From assembly GCF_000010305.1 (NCBI RefSeq), contig NC_012489.1:3913646-3977645 (forward strand): a stretch of 64,000 nt of DNA, written 5' to 3'. Positions 30,167 through 38,901 of the stretch are shown here, one piece after another; position 1 is the stretch's first letter; each line of letters starts with the position of its first letter. A model generated the notes under the pieces. The model saw nothing but the letters and a program-made list of their open reading frames with translations. It did no database searches and had not been told where the DNA came from. The DNA comes from Gemmatimonas aurantiaca T-27 (GTDB lineage Bacteria; Gemmatimonadota; Gemmatimonadetes; Gemmatimonadales; Gemmatimonadaceae). Made by a program: the position numbers and the translations under genes.

Positions 30167-31084
30167 ATGCCGCCACTCCGCTGCATCCGACTTGCCGGTG
30201 CACTGTTCGCCATGTTCTCCGCTGTAGTGTTGCCCACCGCGGGGGCGCAGAACACGCCCATCGTCGACGTGCACTTCCATCACCTCGGCAGCCGCACCGA
30301 TTCTTCGCTCACCGAAATGGCGAAGATGGGCATCACGTCAGTGGTGCTCATTGGGCTTCCGGCGCAATTGGCTACCACGGCCGACCGGTCCGACCTGCGC
30401 ATCCTGCGGTCTCTCACGCTGCCCTGCTTTGGCGGGCGCATGCCCAACAGCGGGATGGCTTGTTATCCCGGTGGTGGTGATTGGCCATCACGCGACTCCA
30501 TCCGGGCCATGGTGCGCACCGATCGTCTGCACCTGCTCGGAGAAATCAATGCACAATACGGCGGCATGCGCCTCGATGACCCTGCCATGGAGCCGTATTT
30601 CGCGATCGCCGAAGAGCTCGATCTGCCTATCGGCGTGCACCTCGGGATTGGACCGCCGGGCATCGCCTACAGCGATATCCCGGGACCACCGCAGAAATCG
30701 TCGGCCTACTCCGGACAGGCGGGTGATCCGTTGGCACTCGACGGGGTGCTGCGCAAACATCCCAAACTACGTCTCTATGTCATGCACGCCGCGTGGCCCA
30801 TGCGGGATGCCATGTTGTACATGCTGTATATGCATCCGCGCATGATGGTCGACGTGTCGGTGCTGCAGTACGCCATTCCGCGCGCCGCGTATGTCGACTA
30901 CCTGCGCGATCTCGTGCAGGCCGGCTTTGCCAAACGCATCATGTTCGGCTCTGACGGCAGCGCCGCACGCGTACGGGAAGGGATCGACGCGATCCGTGCC
31001 ATGGACTTTCTCTCGGCAGACCAGCAAGCCGATATCCTGGGCGGCAACGCGCAGCGGTTCCTCAGACTCGGGGTGCCGCGGTAG
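30167..31084 (+). CDS. Exported amidohydrolase-2-type protein
   Basis: A 305-residue protein with signal peptide (MPPLRCIRLAGALFAMFSAV, ending GAQ). ATG 30167 begins it. The metal motif at the first strand is VDVHFHHLG (HxH), followed by ITSVVLIGLPAQLA, LDLPIGVHLGIGPPGI (His), LRLYVMHAAWPM (His) and IMFGSDGSAARVREG (catalytic Asp). This set fits the amidohydrolase/ACMSD-like TIM barrels that hydrolyse or decarboxylate ring compounds. The location in the periplasm is unusual for ACMSD relatives but common for this phylum. Substrate not known. It converges on the bestrophin gene. Confidence 0.85.
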   Translation: MPPLRCIRLAGALFAMFSAVVLPTAGAQNTPIVDVHFHHLGSRTDSSLTEMAKMGITSVVLIGLPAQLATTADRSDLRILRSLTLPCFGGRMPNSGMACYPGGGDWPSRDSIRAMVRTDRLHLLGEINAQYGGMRLDDPAMEPYFAIAEELDLPIGVHLGIGPPGIAYSDIPGPPQKSSAYSGQAGDPLALDGVLRKHPKLRLYVMHAAWPMRDAMLYMLYMHPRMMVDVSVLQYAIPRAAYVDYLRDLVQAGFAKRIMFGSDGSAARVREGIDAIRAMDFLSADQQADILGGNAQRFLRLGVPR

Positions 31085-31109
31085 CGCGCGATCATCACGA
31101 GTTTGCCCG

Positions 31110-32123
31110 TCAGATCTGAATCAGGTGCTGCGGTGCGAGAGGGGCGGGGATATCGGATTCGCCGAGCATCTCCCGCAGATCGATCTCGATGGTGCGACTG
31201 AGGGTGGAGATGGGCGTGTCGTTGGCATTGCCTTCGAAGGGGTTTTCCGTGGCCTCGCCAACCCGTTCGATGGCCGTGAACACCCATCCGATGAGGAAAC
31301 CTACCGGAATGGTCAACCAGACCTGCCATCGGCCCATCTTGGCAAATTCGTTGAGCAGACCAAGCGGTGTGAGCCACACGAACAGACGGACGAAAAACTT
31401 GCTGATCGTCGCATACTGACGCGGGTAGGGGTAGTTCTTGATCCGCTCCGCGCGGCCCTGATGATCGTAGAACTCCTGCAGCACCCGTTCCATCGCGATG
31501 TGATGATACGCGTCGATCACCCCGTCGGCGTGCAAAGCCGCAAGATGTTGTCCCTGCAGCGCGATCGTGTGTGTGGCCCGGTTGCTTCCCGCCAACACAC
31601 GGCGCTGATCGTCCTCCGACAACAGGGCAGTCAACAACTCTTCCAGCTTGTCCACCCGCTCAGGAACGACGAAGTGGGTGCGCTGATATTCGGAGTTGCT
31701 GTGCAATACCATCGATTCCCACTGACGCGGCTGCCGCAACTGGAAACGCAACGCCGTCAACCAGGCGATGTGCCGGTGAATGAGCTGCGTCCGCACCGTG
31801 GCTGCCTGCGCATCGGACAACACAGCACCCGTTCGCACAAAATCCATCACCAGCAGTCCCCACGACCGACTGCTGTTCACGATGGCGCCATAGATCTGCC
31901 GGGATTCCCACGCCCGCGCGTACGTCGCGTTGTTGCGGAACCCGGCAATGAACGCGGCCGCGGTGCCGATCAGGGCGATGGGTACCCAAGGGAGTGTGAG
32001 CCACGTCCACCCGAGAACGGCGTAGAGAAGGGTCGGCGTTGCCGCGCCAACCAGCAGCCAGAAACTGTCATATCGGGTCCAGTGAACGAACTCGATCAAC
32101 GTGTACTGCCGGCCGATATGCAT
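31110..32123 (-). CDS. Bestrophin-family channel-like membrane protein
   Basis: A 337-residue UPF0187/bestrophin homologue. N-terminal block LIEFVHWTRYDSFWLL, then two transmembrane helices (PTLLYAVLGWTWLTLPWVPIALIGTAAAF), the family signature FRNNATYARAWESRQIYGAI, two more helices around 240-280 and the near C-terminal ATENPFEGNANDTPIS motif. Bacterial members form pentameric anion or cation channels. It is in the inner membrane. The 25-base gap to the convergent amidohydrolase leaves no room for a separate terminator. No partner genes are evident. Confidence 0.9.
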   Translation of the reverse strand: MHIGRQYTLIEFVHWTRYDSFWLLVGAATPTLLYAVLGWTWLTLPWVPIALIGTAAAFIAGFRNNATYARAWESRQIYGAIVNSSRSWGLLVMDFVRTGAVLSDAQAATVRTQLIHRHIAWLTALRFQLRQPRQWESMVLHSNSEYQRTHFVVPERVDKLEELLTALLSEDDQRRVLAGSNRATHTIALQGQHLAALHADGVIDAYHHIAMERVLQEFYDHQGRAERIKNYPYPRQYATISKFFVRLFVWLTPLGLLNEFAKMGRWQVWLTIPVGFLIGWVFTAIERVGEATENPFEGNANDTPISTLSRTIEIDLREMLGESDIPAPLAPQHLIQI

Positions 32124-32253
32124 ATCTGGGATGATGGAGAGGGCGGGTCGTGAGCATCTCCACGCCGGGAAGCATGATGACCACCTCCCGATTTGGCGAG
32201 TGCTGGCGACACACCCTGCCCGCTACCCATCTACCGATATCGTCCGTGACCGG

Positions 32254-33792
32254 TCACGGTGTGCCCTGACGGGTGAACACCACACCATTGAGCGTGAACG
32301 CAGGAGCCTGGCCGGCTGTTTCCGGTGCAAAGTTGAGCACCATGCCACTGCCCGCCACCGCGATGCGAATGCGCTGACCCGTGCTGTCCATCGGCAGCGC
32401 CGGACCATGCATGGCTCCCCACCGGTAGTACAACCCACCGTCGCGGAGCTCCAGTTTCAATACCCCGTATCCCTGTGCCGTGTATTGGCCCACCAGTCCG
32501 GCGATGGGCCGCGCCACCACCAATCGCCGACGCGCGTCGCGCGTGGAGTCCTCCCCGGCGGCCTCACGTCGTGCGGCACCACGTCGTTCGGCCAGCGCCG
32601 CCAGACGCTCGTCTGCCCGCGCACGCGCCTCGGGGCGACCAGCTTCCAGATCATAAGCCAAGGCCGCCAGAATGTCGGTGAGCGATGAACCCAGCCCGCC
32701 GGTCGTCATCGCCACCACGCCGATGCGGCGACGCGGCAGGAACGACAGGTGTGACCGCATGGTGTCGTAGCTGCCGAATCGGCTCACCATGGGTTCGCCT
32801 TCGTAGCGTCCCAGGTCCCACCCCGCGCCCCAGCCATCCCGGTCGAAATACGCGAAGCGCTTTCCGGACTCACGAGTGTGCCGCGCGATCAACCGTTGAC
32901 CCAGGAGAACCGCGTCCTTGGGAAACACCTGGCGCCCGTCGATGACGCCTTCATCCATCTGCACGATGGTCCAGCGTGCCAGATCGTGCAGGGTGGCGAG
33001 ATGACCACCGGCCGAGTTCATCGTCGCGTCGGTTTTGGAGAATTCCGACGTTTCGTAGCGACCCGTTGCCAGCAAGCGATGTGGACGGGCAATGCGTCGT
33101 GCATCGAGGCCGGAGACCCGGGCAAACGTCTGACGCATACCGGCAGGACGATACACCTGCTGTTCGAGATAGGTGCGCCACCCCTCGGGCCGCTGCCGGT
33201 CGATCACCATGGCGGCCACGTTGTAACCGAAGTTGCTGTAGACGAGATCCTGATTGCCGCTGGGTGTGGCGAGCGCCACAAGCGATGGCCATTGCGATTC
33301 GGGAATCTCACCCGTGAACGCCGCCGACATCACAACCGCGTTGTCGTTCAGGTGGTGCGTATGCGCCAGAAAATCGGCGAGCGTGAGTGAGTCCGGGCGC
33401 ACCGCCGGAGGCCATGCGACACCGGGAAGCAGCGAACCGATCGATGCATCGAGCCGCAGTGTCTTGTGCTGCGCGAGCAAGGCCACGCCAAACCCGGTGA
33501 GCGACTTGCTGGTGGAGGCCAGATACCAGAGCGTCTGATCGGTTGCCGCAATACCAGCGGTCACATCGACCGCGCCGAATGCGCGTTGGTACACCGTGCG
33601 CCCATCCATCGTGATCGCTACGCCCAGCGCGGGTGTGAGCTCCAGTGCCATGGCCCGCATGGCCAGCGAGTCCACCGCCCCGGCAATGTGCGCGGGCTTG
33701 GGCCGCACGCTCTGCGCGGTGAGTGATGACGCAGTGGCGAGCAGTGGCAACAGAACCTGAAGCATCGAACGCACGGGCATCGTGACCATCAT
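32254..33792 (-). CDS. Secreted beta-lactamase-fold serine hydrolase
   Basis: A 512-residue exported class-C-type serine hydrolase (CubicO group). The signal peptide ends near ATASSLTAQS. Start ATG 33792 or 33780 are both possible. Catalytic motifs: SxxK in YLASTSKSLTG, YxN in VYSNFGYNVAAM, and a late HxG-like region RSHLSFLPRR. A DUF3471-like C-terminal part (about 420-512) has VGQYTAQGYGVLKLELRDG and LPMDSTGQRIR. It probably acts on D-Ala peptides or esters in the periplasm. It is followed on the same strand, after an AraC gene located upstream, which may regulate it. Confidence 0.88.
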   Translation of the reverse strand: MMVTMPVRSMLQVLLPLLATASSLTAQSVRPKPAHIAGAVDSLAMRAMALELTPALGVAITMDGRTVYQRAFGAVDVTAGIAATDQTLWYLASTSKSLTGFGVALLAQHKTLRLDASIGSLLPGVAWPPAVRPDSLTLADFLAHTHHLNDNAVVMSAAFTGEIPESQWPSLVALATPSGNQDLVYSNFGYNVAAMVIDRQRPEGWRTYLEQQVYRPAGMRQTFARVSGLDARRIARPHRLLATGRYETSEFSKTDATMNSAGGHLATLHDLARWTIVQMDEGVIDGRQVFPKDAVLLGQRLIARHTRESGKRFAYFDRDGWGAGWDLGRYEGEPMVSRFGSYDTMRSHLSFLPRRRIGVVAMTTGGLGSSLTDILAALAYDLEAGRPEARARADERLAALAERRGAARREAAGEDSTRDARRRLVVARPIAGLVGQYTAQGYGVLKLELRDGGLYYRWGAMHGPALPMDSTGQRIRIAVAGSGMVLNFAPETAGQAPAFTLNGVVFTRQGTP

Positions 33793-33855
33793 GGACTCGT
33801 GAAGAGAGGGAGGCCTGCAGTATCTCTTCGTGGATCGGACGGTGACTAGAATCCG

Positions 33856-34638
33856 CTAAACCGTCTTCCCCATGCCGAGCAACCGACGGTAGCGACCCGG
33901 GGTCGTGCCAATCGCCGCCCGGACATCGCGGCCAAGGTGGGCTTCATCGGCGTAGCCACAGGCCTGCGCCACGAGTGAAAGGCGTGTGCTGGTGTTGGCC
34001 ACGGCACTGACCGCATGCCGCAACCGCTCGCGTCGCAGCAGATCACCAAGGCCCACACCATACCATCGACGCACACATCGGGCGAGATACACGGGGTGTA
34101 TCCGGGCCCCCCGCGCGAGTTCGGCGCCAGTGAGTTGCGGTCGCCATTCGTCGCACAACCTTTCCATGGTCTCTGCCAACCAGGCGGGTGGCGTGCCGTG
34201 TGGATCGTCGGCGCGCCGGGCCGTGAAAGCCGCAATGAGGTCGAGCAAGTCCGCGTCATCGGCCGCGAACGCCGGCGTACCAGACTGCCGTCGTTCGATT
34301 AGTCGGAGAAACGGCCGCGCCACCAGTGGGTCGCGTGTCCATCGCCAGTCGATGGCTCTGCGGGTATCGTCCACCAGATCGGTGATCGTTCCCCTGGGCA
34401 AGGAAAGTCGTGCCAACCGCGCACCGTCATCGCCCCACTGGTTGGCGTGCATCACGCCCGCATTCTTGACGACCACACTGAGCGGTCCGGCATACTCGGT
34501 CACGCCCCCCACCGTTTCCGTGACGCCACCACGGAGCACGACGCTGAAATGCAGACTGTCGTGCTGGTGCGGCGCCTGCCTGGCCGCCGCACGATAGTCG
34601 TCGATGAAGAGTCGAAGCACCGGTGTCATCTGACGCAC
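33856..34638 (-). CDS. AraC-family transcriptional regulator
   Basis: A 260-residue regulator. The N-terminal sensing domain is cupin-like (HQHDSLHFSVVLRGGVTETVGG, then KNAGVMHANQWGD). The C-terminal AraC DNA-binding domain has two helix-turn-helix units: ELARGARIHPVYLARCVRRWYG and STRLSLVAQACGYADEAHLGRDVRAAIG with the terminal TPGRYRRLLG. Start ATG 34638 or 34629. Both place the cupin directly at the N-terminus. It lies 63 bases upstream of the serine hydrolase and 31 bases after the UvrA-like gene, so local control of the hydrolase is a reasonable guess. Confidence 0.9.
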   Translation of the reverse strand: MRQMTPVLRLFIDDYRAAARQAPHQHDSLHFSVVLRGGVTETVGGVTEYAGPLSVVVKNAGVMHANQWGDDGARLARLSLPRGTITDLVDDTRRAIDWRWTRDPLVARPFLRLIERRQSGTPAFAADDADLLDLIAAFTARRADDPHGTPPAWLAETMERLCDEWRPQLTGAELARGARIHPVYLARCVRRWYGVGLGDLLRRERLRHAVSAVANTSTRLSLVAQACGYADEAHLGRDVRAAIGTTPGRYRRLLGMGKTV

Positions 34639-34669
34639 TACGGCATCAACGACCTGGGTGATTCAGCAC

Positions 34670-37054
34670 TCACCCCACGTACGCGGCCAGGTGTTTTCCG
34701 GTCAGGGTGGCCTTCTTCTTCACCAAGTCGGCCGGGGGGCCTTCGAACACCACTTTGCCACCATCATGGCCGGCTCCGGGTCCGAGATCGATGATCCAGT
34801 CGGCATGCGCCATGACCGCCTGGTGATGTTCGATCACGATCACCGATTTGCCGGAGTCGACCAACCGATCTAGCATGCCGAGCATTTGCTCTACGTCGGC
34901 CAGGTGCAGTCCGGTGGTCGGCTCATCGAGCACGTACACTCCACCGTCTTCGCTCATATAGGTGGCCAGCTTGAGACGCTGGCGTTCGCCGCCCGACAAT
35001 GTGGTCAATGGCTGTCCGAGGCGCAGATACCCCAGTCCCACGTCGGCCATGCGCTGCAGAATCACGTGAGCGGTCGGCGTATGCGCCGCACCGGATGCGA
35101 AGTAGGCCACCGCATCCTTCACCGGCAGATCCAGGACCTCGGCGATATTGAGATCGCCCAGCTTGTACTCCAGCACCGCGGACTGAAAGCGCTTGCCTTC
35201 ACACTCTTCGCACACCGAGGTGACGCCTGCCATCATGCCGAGATCGGTGTAGATCACCCCCGCGCCATTGCAGGTGGGGCAGGCGCCTTCGGAGTTGGCA
35301 CTGAACAAGGCCGGCTTGACCCCGTTGGCCTTGGCGAACGCCTTGCGAATGGGCTCCAGGAGTCCGGTGTAGGTGGCGGGATTGCTGCGGCGGGATCCGC
35401 GGATCGGTGCCTGGTCCACCGACACCACGCCCTCCTCACCGCTCACCGACCCATGGATGAGTGAACTCTTCCCCGATCCCGCCACCCCCGTCACCACCAC
35501 CAGCACACCCAGCGGAATGTCGACGCTCACATTCTGCAGGTTGTGCGTGCGGGCATTGCGGATCTTGAGCGAACCCGAGGCCTTGCGTACCGACTTCCTG
35601 AGCGACGTACGGTCATCCAGATGACGTCCCGTGAGCGTGCCGCTTTTGCGCAGCGCTTCCACACTGCCTTCAAACACGATCTCACCGCCGGCCGTGCCCG
35701 CACCAGGACCAAGGTCGACGATGTGATCGGCGATCGCGATGGTCTCCGGCTTGTGCTCCACGACCAGCACCGTATTGCCCTTGTCGCGCAACTGCAGCAG
35801 CAGGTTGTTCATGCGCTGGATGTCATGCGGATGCAGGCCAATCGTCGGCTCGTCGAACACGTACGTCACGTCCGTGAGTGATGAGCCCAGATGCCGGATC
35901 ATCTTGATGCGCTGCGCTTCACCGCCGGAGAGTGTACCGGACGGGCGATCGAGACTGAGATAGCCGAGCCCGATCTGCACGAACGAGTCGAGCGTGTCCT
36001 GCAACGACGTGAGCAGCGGTGCGACCGCGGGCACCTTGATCCCGCGCACCCATTCAGCGAGTTCGTCGATCTGCATCGCACACACATCAGCGATGTTGTG
36101 CTTGCCGATTTTCGACGAACGCGCGGCCTCGTTGAGTCGTGTGCCCTTGCAGTCCGGACAGGCGGCAAAGGTCACGGCGCGCTCCACAAATACCTGGATG
36201 TGCGGTTGCAGCGATTCGACGTCTTTCGAGAGGAACGACTTCTGGATGCGTGGCACCAGTCCTTCATGCGTCAGATTGGCGCCGGCCACCTTCACCTTGA
36301 TCGGCTCCTGATACAGGAAGTTCTCCCGCTCCTTCTTCGTGTATTTGTTGATCGGTTTGTCGGGATCGAGACCGGCCGCCGCGAACATGCGCACATACCA
36401 GCCGTCGGCACTGTAGCCGGGTACGGTGATCGCGCCATCGTTGAGCGACTTGCTGCCATCGAAGAGCTGCGTGAGATCGATATCACTCACCGCACCCATG
36501 CCTTCGCAACGCGGGCACATGCCACCGTTCACCGTGAAGGTGCGTTTCTCCGCCTTGGCATTGCCCTTCTCCACCGTGATGGAACCCACCGCGCGGACCG
36601 ACGGCACGTTGAACGAATAGGCGTTGGATGCGCCGATATGCGGCTTAGCGAGGCGACTGAACAACACCCGCAGCATGGCGTTCGCATCAGTGACCGTGCC
36701 CACGGTGGAGCGCGAATTGGCACCCATGCGCTCCTGGTCCACGATGATCGCCGTGGTGAGTCCCTCCAGCACGTCCACTTCGGGACGGCCCATGCTCGGC
36801 ATGAACCCCTGCACGAAGGTGCTGTAGGTCTCGTTGATCATGCGCTGCGACTCCGCAGCAATCGTACTGAACACCAGCGACGACTTGCCTGAGCCAGACA
36901 CCCCGGTGAATACCGTGAGGCGCCGCTTGGGCAACTCCACGCTCACGTCTTTCAGGTTGTTCTCACGAGCGCCCTGCACACGAATGATGTCATGGGAGTC
37001 TGCCGCATGCTGACCGTTGCCCGGACGCACCGGTGCGGACTTCTTCGCACTCAT
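34670..37054 (-). CDS. Short UvrA-like ABC ATPase
   Basis: A 794-residue UvrA-family protein with two ABC ATPase modules. Walker A GVSGSGKSSL (about 50) and GVAGSGKSSL (about 510); signatures TLSGGEAQRIKMI and TLSGGERQRLKLA; Walker B YVFDEPTIGLHP and YVLDEPTTGLHL. Zinc-binding pairs CPRCEGMG, CPDCKGTR, CPTCNGAG and CEECEGKRF are kept. It is about 150 residues shorter than UvrA of nucleotide excision repair, mostly missing insertion regions. So it belongs to the UvrA2/DrrC-like group, associated with resistance and damage tolerance rather than core repair. The start overlaps the SRPBCC stop as ATGA. Confidence 0.92.
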   Translation of the reverse strand: MSAKKSAPVRPGNGQHAADSHDIIRVQGARENNLKDVSVELPKRRLTVFTGVSGSGKSSLVFSTIAAESQRMINETYSTFVQGFMPSMGRPEVDVLEGLTTAIIVDQERMGANSRSTVGTVTDANAMLRVLFSRLAKPHIGASNAYSFNVPSVRAVGSITVEKGNAKAEKRTFTVNGGMCPRCEGMGAVSDIDLTQLFDGSKSLNDGAITVPGYSADGWYVRMFAAAGLDPDKPINKYTKKERENFLYQEPIKVKVAGANLTHEGLVPRIQKSFLSKDVESLQPHIQVFVERAVTFAACPDCKGTRLNEAARSSKIGKHNIADVCAMQIDELAEWVRGIKVPAVAPLLTSLQDTLDSFVQIGLGYLSLDRPSGTLSGGEAQRIKMIRHLGSSLTDVTYVFDEPTIGLHPHDIQRMNNLLLQLRDKGNTVLVVEHKPETIAIADHIVDLGPGAGTAGGEIVFEGSVEALRKSGTLTGRHLDDRTSLRKSVRKASGSLKIRNARTHNLQNVSVDIPLGVLVVVTGVAGSGKSSLIHGSVSGEEGVVSVDQAPIRGSRRSNPATYTGLLEPIRKAFAKANGVKPALFSANSEGACPTCNGAGVIYTDLGMMAGVTSVCEECEGKRFQSAVLEYKLGDLNIAEVLDLPVKDAVAYFASGAAHTPTAHVILQRMADVGLGYLRLGQPLTTLSGGERQRLKLATYMSEDGGVYVLDEPTTGLHLADVEQMLGMLDRLVDSGKSVIVIEHHQAVMAHADWIIDLGPGAGHDGGKVVFEGPPADLVKKKATLTGKHLAAYVG

Positions 37055-37491
37055 GCCGTTTTCTCGAGCAGGTCGACCAGTTTACCACCCATCATGTTCC
37101 AGCCGTAGCGCGCACCGCCGAATTCCCGCTTCTGCTCTTCCTTGAAGCCCGTCTGCACGAGCCGGAGCAGTGTGCCGCCCTCGGTGGGCTGCAATGTGAA
37201 GGTGACCACCGTATCGAGAAACGGCACCGCCCACGTGTAGCTGATGCGCCGCGGGGCATCCACTTCCAGCACCCGACAGTTCACGATGCCATCCCAGCCC
37301 GGATAGGGCTGCGTCTTGTAGGTGAACTCCCGGCCGGGCACCAGTTCGAGGTCGATCACCGGCAACAGCCATTCGGCCAACAGCGCGGGCTCCGTCAGCG
37401 CGCGCCATACCTTCTCTGGGGGATGTCGCAGGTCGAATTCGAACGCGATGGTCTCGGTCTGCGACGGGGCGGTGCGATCGAATGACGTCAT
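37051..37491 (-). CDS. SRPBCC-family protein (AHSA1 type)
   Basis: A 146-residue START/Bet v 1-fold protein. Markers: AFEFDLRHPPEKVWRALTEPALLAEW, the EFTYKTQPYPGWDG turn, RISYTWAVPFLDTVVTFTL, and the C-terminal LVQTGFKEEQKREFGGARYGW helix. Start ATG 37491 overlaps the ArsR stop (TGATG). SRPBCC proteins that follow ArsR genes bind hydrophobic ligands or act in resistance. Here it is the middle gene of a three-gene operon whose starts and stops overlap, so equal expression is likely. The ligand is unknown. Confidence 0.88.
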   Translation of the reverse strand: MTSFDRTAPSQTETIAFEFDLRHPPEKVWRALTEPALLAEWLLPVIDLELVPGREFTYKTQPYPGWDGIVNCRVLEVDAPRRISYTWAVPFLDTVVTFTLQPTEGGTLLRLVQTGFKEEQKREFGGARYGWNMMGGKLVDLLEKTA

Positions 37492-37817
37492 CAGTCCATC
37501 TTCTCCAGCAGGCGTTCGAGGCGATCGACGTGTTCCATCCAGAACGCGCGATAGTGAGTGATCCAATCGATGAGCGGCTTCATACCCTGCGGCTCCACCC
37601 GATAGTAGACATGCCGGCCTTCGCGTCGGCCACTCACCAGCCCGGCATCCTTGAGCGCCGCGAGGTGCTGCGAAACCGCAGGCTGCGAGATATCGAAACG
37701 TGTGGTGAGATCCTTCACTGCCGCTTCACCGCGGGTCAGCGACTCGAAAATCGCCCGTCGGCTGGGGTCGGCGAGCGCTTGAAAGATCCGGTTCTGGGCA
37801 TCGGCCGCGAGTTGCAT
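37491..37817 (-). CDS. ArsR-family transcriptional repressor
   Basis: A 108-residue winged-helix repressor. Typical pattern: IFQALADPSRRAIFESLTRG, recognition region ISQPAVSQHLAALKDAGLVSGRREGRHVYYR, then the C-terminal helix WITHYRAFWMEHVDRLERLL. The start at ATG 37817 is preferred over an upstream TTG because it sits 6 bases after a -10 box. It lacks the metal-binding CxC near the recognition helix, so it responds to something other than As/Sb. It should repress its own operon with SRPBCC and the UvrA-like gene through the perfect palindrome that covers its promoter. Confidence 0.92.
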   Translation of the reverse strand: MQLAADAQNRIFQALADPSRRAIFESLTRGEAAVKDLTTRFDISQPAVSQHLAALKDAGLVSGRREGRHVYYRVEPQGMKPLIDWITHYRAFWMEHVDRLERLLEKMD

Positions 37818-37818
37818 G

Positions 37819-37850
37819 GACAATACATAAGTTCACACTTATGTATTGTC
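37819..37850. promoter_or_regulatory. ArsR operator, perfect 14-bp inverted repeat
   Basis: GACAATACATAAGT (37819-37832) and ACTTATGTATTGTC (37837-37850) are exact inverted arms with a 4-base centre. The element starts 1 base upstream of the arsR-like ATG and covers both promoter boxes. It is the expected autorepression site. Confidence 0.85.
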
Positions 37851-37852
37851 AA
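37824..37852 (-). promoter_or_regulatory. ArsR operon promoter, leaderless type
   Basis: On the minus strand TTGACA (37847-37852) is a consensus -35 box, and TATGTA (37824-37829) follows after 17 bases as -10. The ATG at 37817 lies 6 bases further, so the transcript has essentially no leader. Confidence 0.65.
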
Positions 37853-37881
37853 GAAAGCCTTGTACGCCCCTGCCAGGTCCG

Positions 37882-38739
37882 TCACTTCGACACGGGACGG
37901 TCCGCGCCGAACTCGTCGAAGTGTTTGGTGGCGCAGCTTTCGCACATGGAGTGCGTGACGCTCACCTTGTGTTCCGAGAGGTACTCCTCGATACGGCGCC
38001 AGTAGCCGTCATCGTCACGCACCTTGTTGCACCAGGCGCACAACGGCAGCATGGATGAGAGCTGGTGCACATTGTCGAGCGCCGTACGCAGATCCGCGTT
38101 GCCCTGCCGCAGATAGGCCACGAGCACGCCGACAAACAGGGCCACCATGAACAGGCTCACTTCCACGTCGCCGAGCATTTGCACGGCGGCCGACTGCACC
38201 GCGCTCGAGTCCACCACCGCCTGCGTTGCCAGCAGCGATCGTGACGCGTGGAAAACCGCCTGGAATCCCATGACCATGGCCGGGAAGCGCATGAGCTCGC
38301 GCATGCGATGCCCCGAGCGCCAGAGGACGAGCGCAGCCGCCAGCGACAGTGCGCCCCACACCAGACTGTTCGACACGGCGCGCCACCCCTGGATGGATGG
38401 CACCGCCCGCATGATCAGCAACAACAGCAGGTGCGACACCACGATCAGCGTGATCGGTCGCTTCTGCAGCGGACGTTCGGCCGTGTGCTGCGCCGCGAGC
38501 AGCAGCAGCGCATGACCACAGGTGACGGTGATCGTGGGGAGAAAACGCGGCACCATGCCCTGCGGCAACATCGAACGCCCCACAAAAAACAGATCGGCGG
38601 CGGCCAGTGTCCAAGCCGCCACGATCCAGAGCCGCAGTGACTGCCCGGAGGCTTCCAGCCGCCAATACTGACTCAGCACACCAGCCAGAATCACGCCAAT
38701 GAGCAAGTTGACGAGATAGATGACTGTTTCCTGGGACAT
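37882..38739 (-). CDS. Seven-TM protein with C-terminal Cys module
   Basis: A 285-residue membrane protein. ATG 38739 opens seven hydrophobic helices (for instance VIYLVNLLIGVILAGVL, LWIVAAWTLAAADLFFVG, VSLFMVALFVGVLVAYL). A short linker (TALDNVHQLSSMLP) leads to residues 234-285, with CAWCNKVRDDDGYW and a later MCESCATKHF, four Cys at 234, 237, 266 and 269. This Cys-rich tail is known from ends of bacterial GGDEF, PAS and receiver proteins (the CxxC-KxIRDDxGYW pattern), where it may be a metal or redox module. Here it is attached directly to membrane helices, without any catalytic domain. Function unknown. Confidence 0.75.
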   Translation of the reverse strand: MSQETVIYLVNLLIGVILAGVLSQYWRLEASGQSLRLWIVAAWTLAAADLFFVGRSMLPQGMVPRFLPTITVTCGHALLLLAAQHTAERPLQKRPITLIVVSHLLLLLIMRAVPSIQGWRAVSNSLVWGALSLAAALVLWRSGHRMRELMRFPAMVMGFQAVFHASRSLLATQAVVDSSAVQSAAVQMLGDVEVSLFMVALFVGVLVAYLRQGNADLRTALDNVHQLSSMLPLCAWCNKVRDDDGYWRRIEEYLSEHKVSVTHSMCESCATKHFDEFGADRPVSK

Positions 38740-38870
38740 CGGGGCGGGGATCGACGTCGGCCACGCGCACGTGGCTGAAAGGTGGTGCGGGATTGTGAAT
38801 CTAAGGTGTGGCCCGCCATCCGAGAGGCAATTGGAAGGCCATACCGCGTAACGTTGACGGCTTCCATACG

Positions 38871-38893
38871 GGTTCATCCCCATGGGACGAACC
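38871..38893 (-). terminator. Hairpin after the GNAT gene
   Basis: GGTTCATCCC-CAT-GGGACGAACC pairs 9 of 10 bases per arm and lies 9 bases beyond the GNAT stop. No T run, so a terminator is only likely. Confidence 0.4.
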
Positions 38894-38901
38894 GATGGAC
38901 C

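Noticed and set aside
34670-37054. Core nucleotide-excision-repair UvrA
   Set aside because: At 794 residues it lacks insertions found in UvrA and sits in an ArsR operon, so it is better named UvrA2-like.
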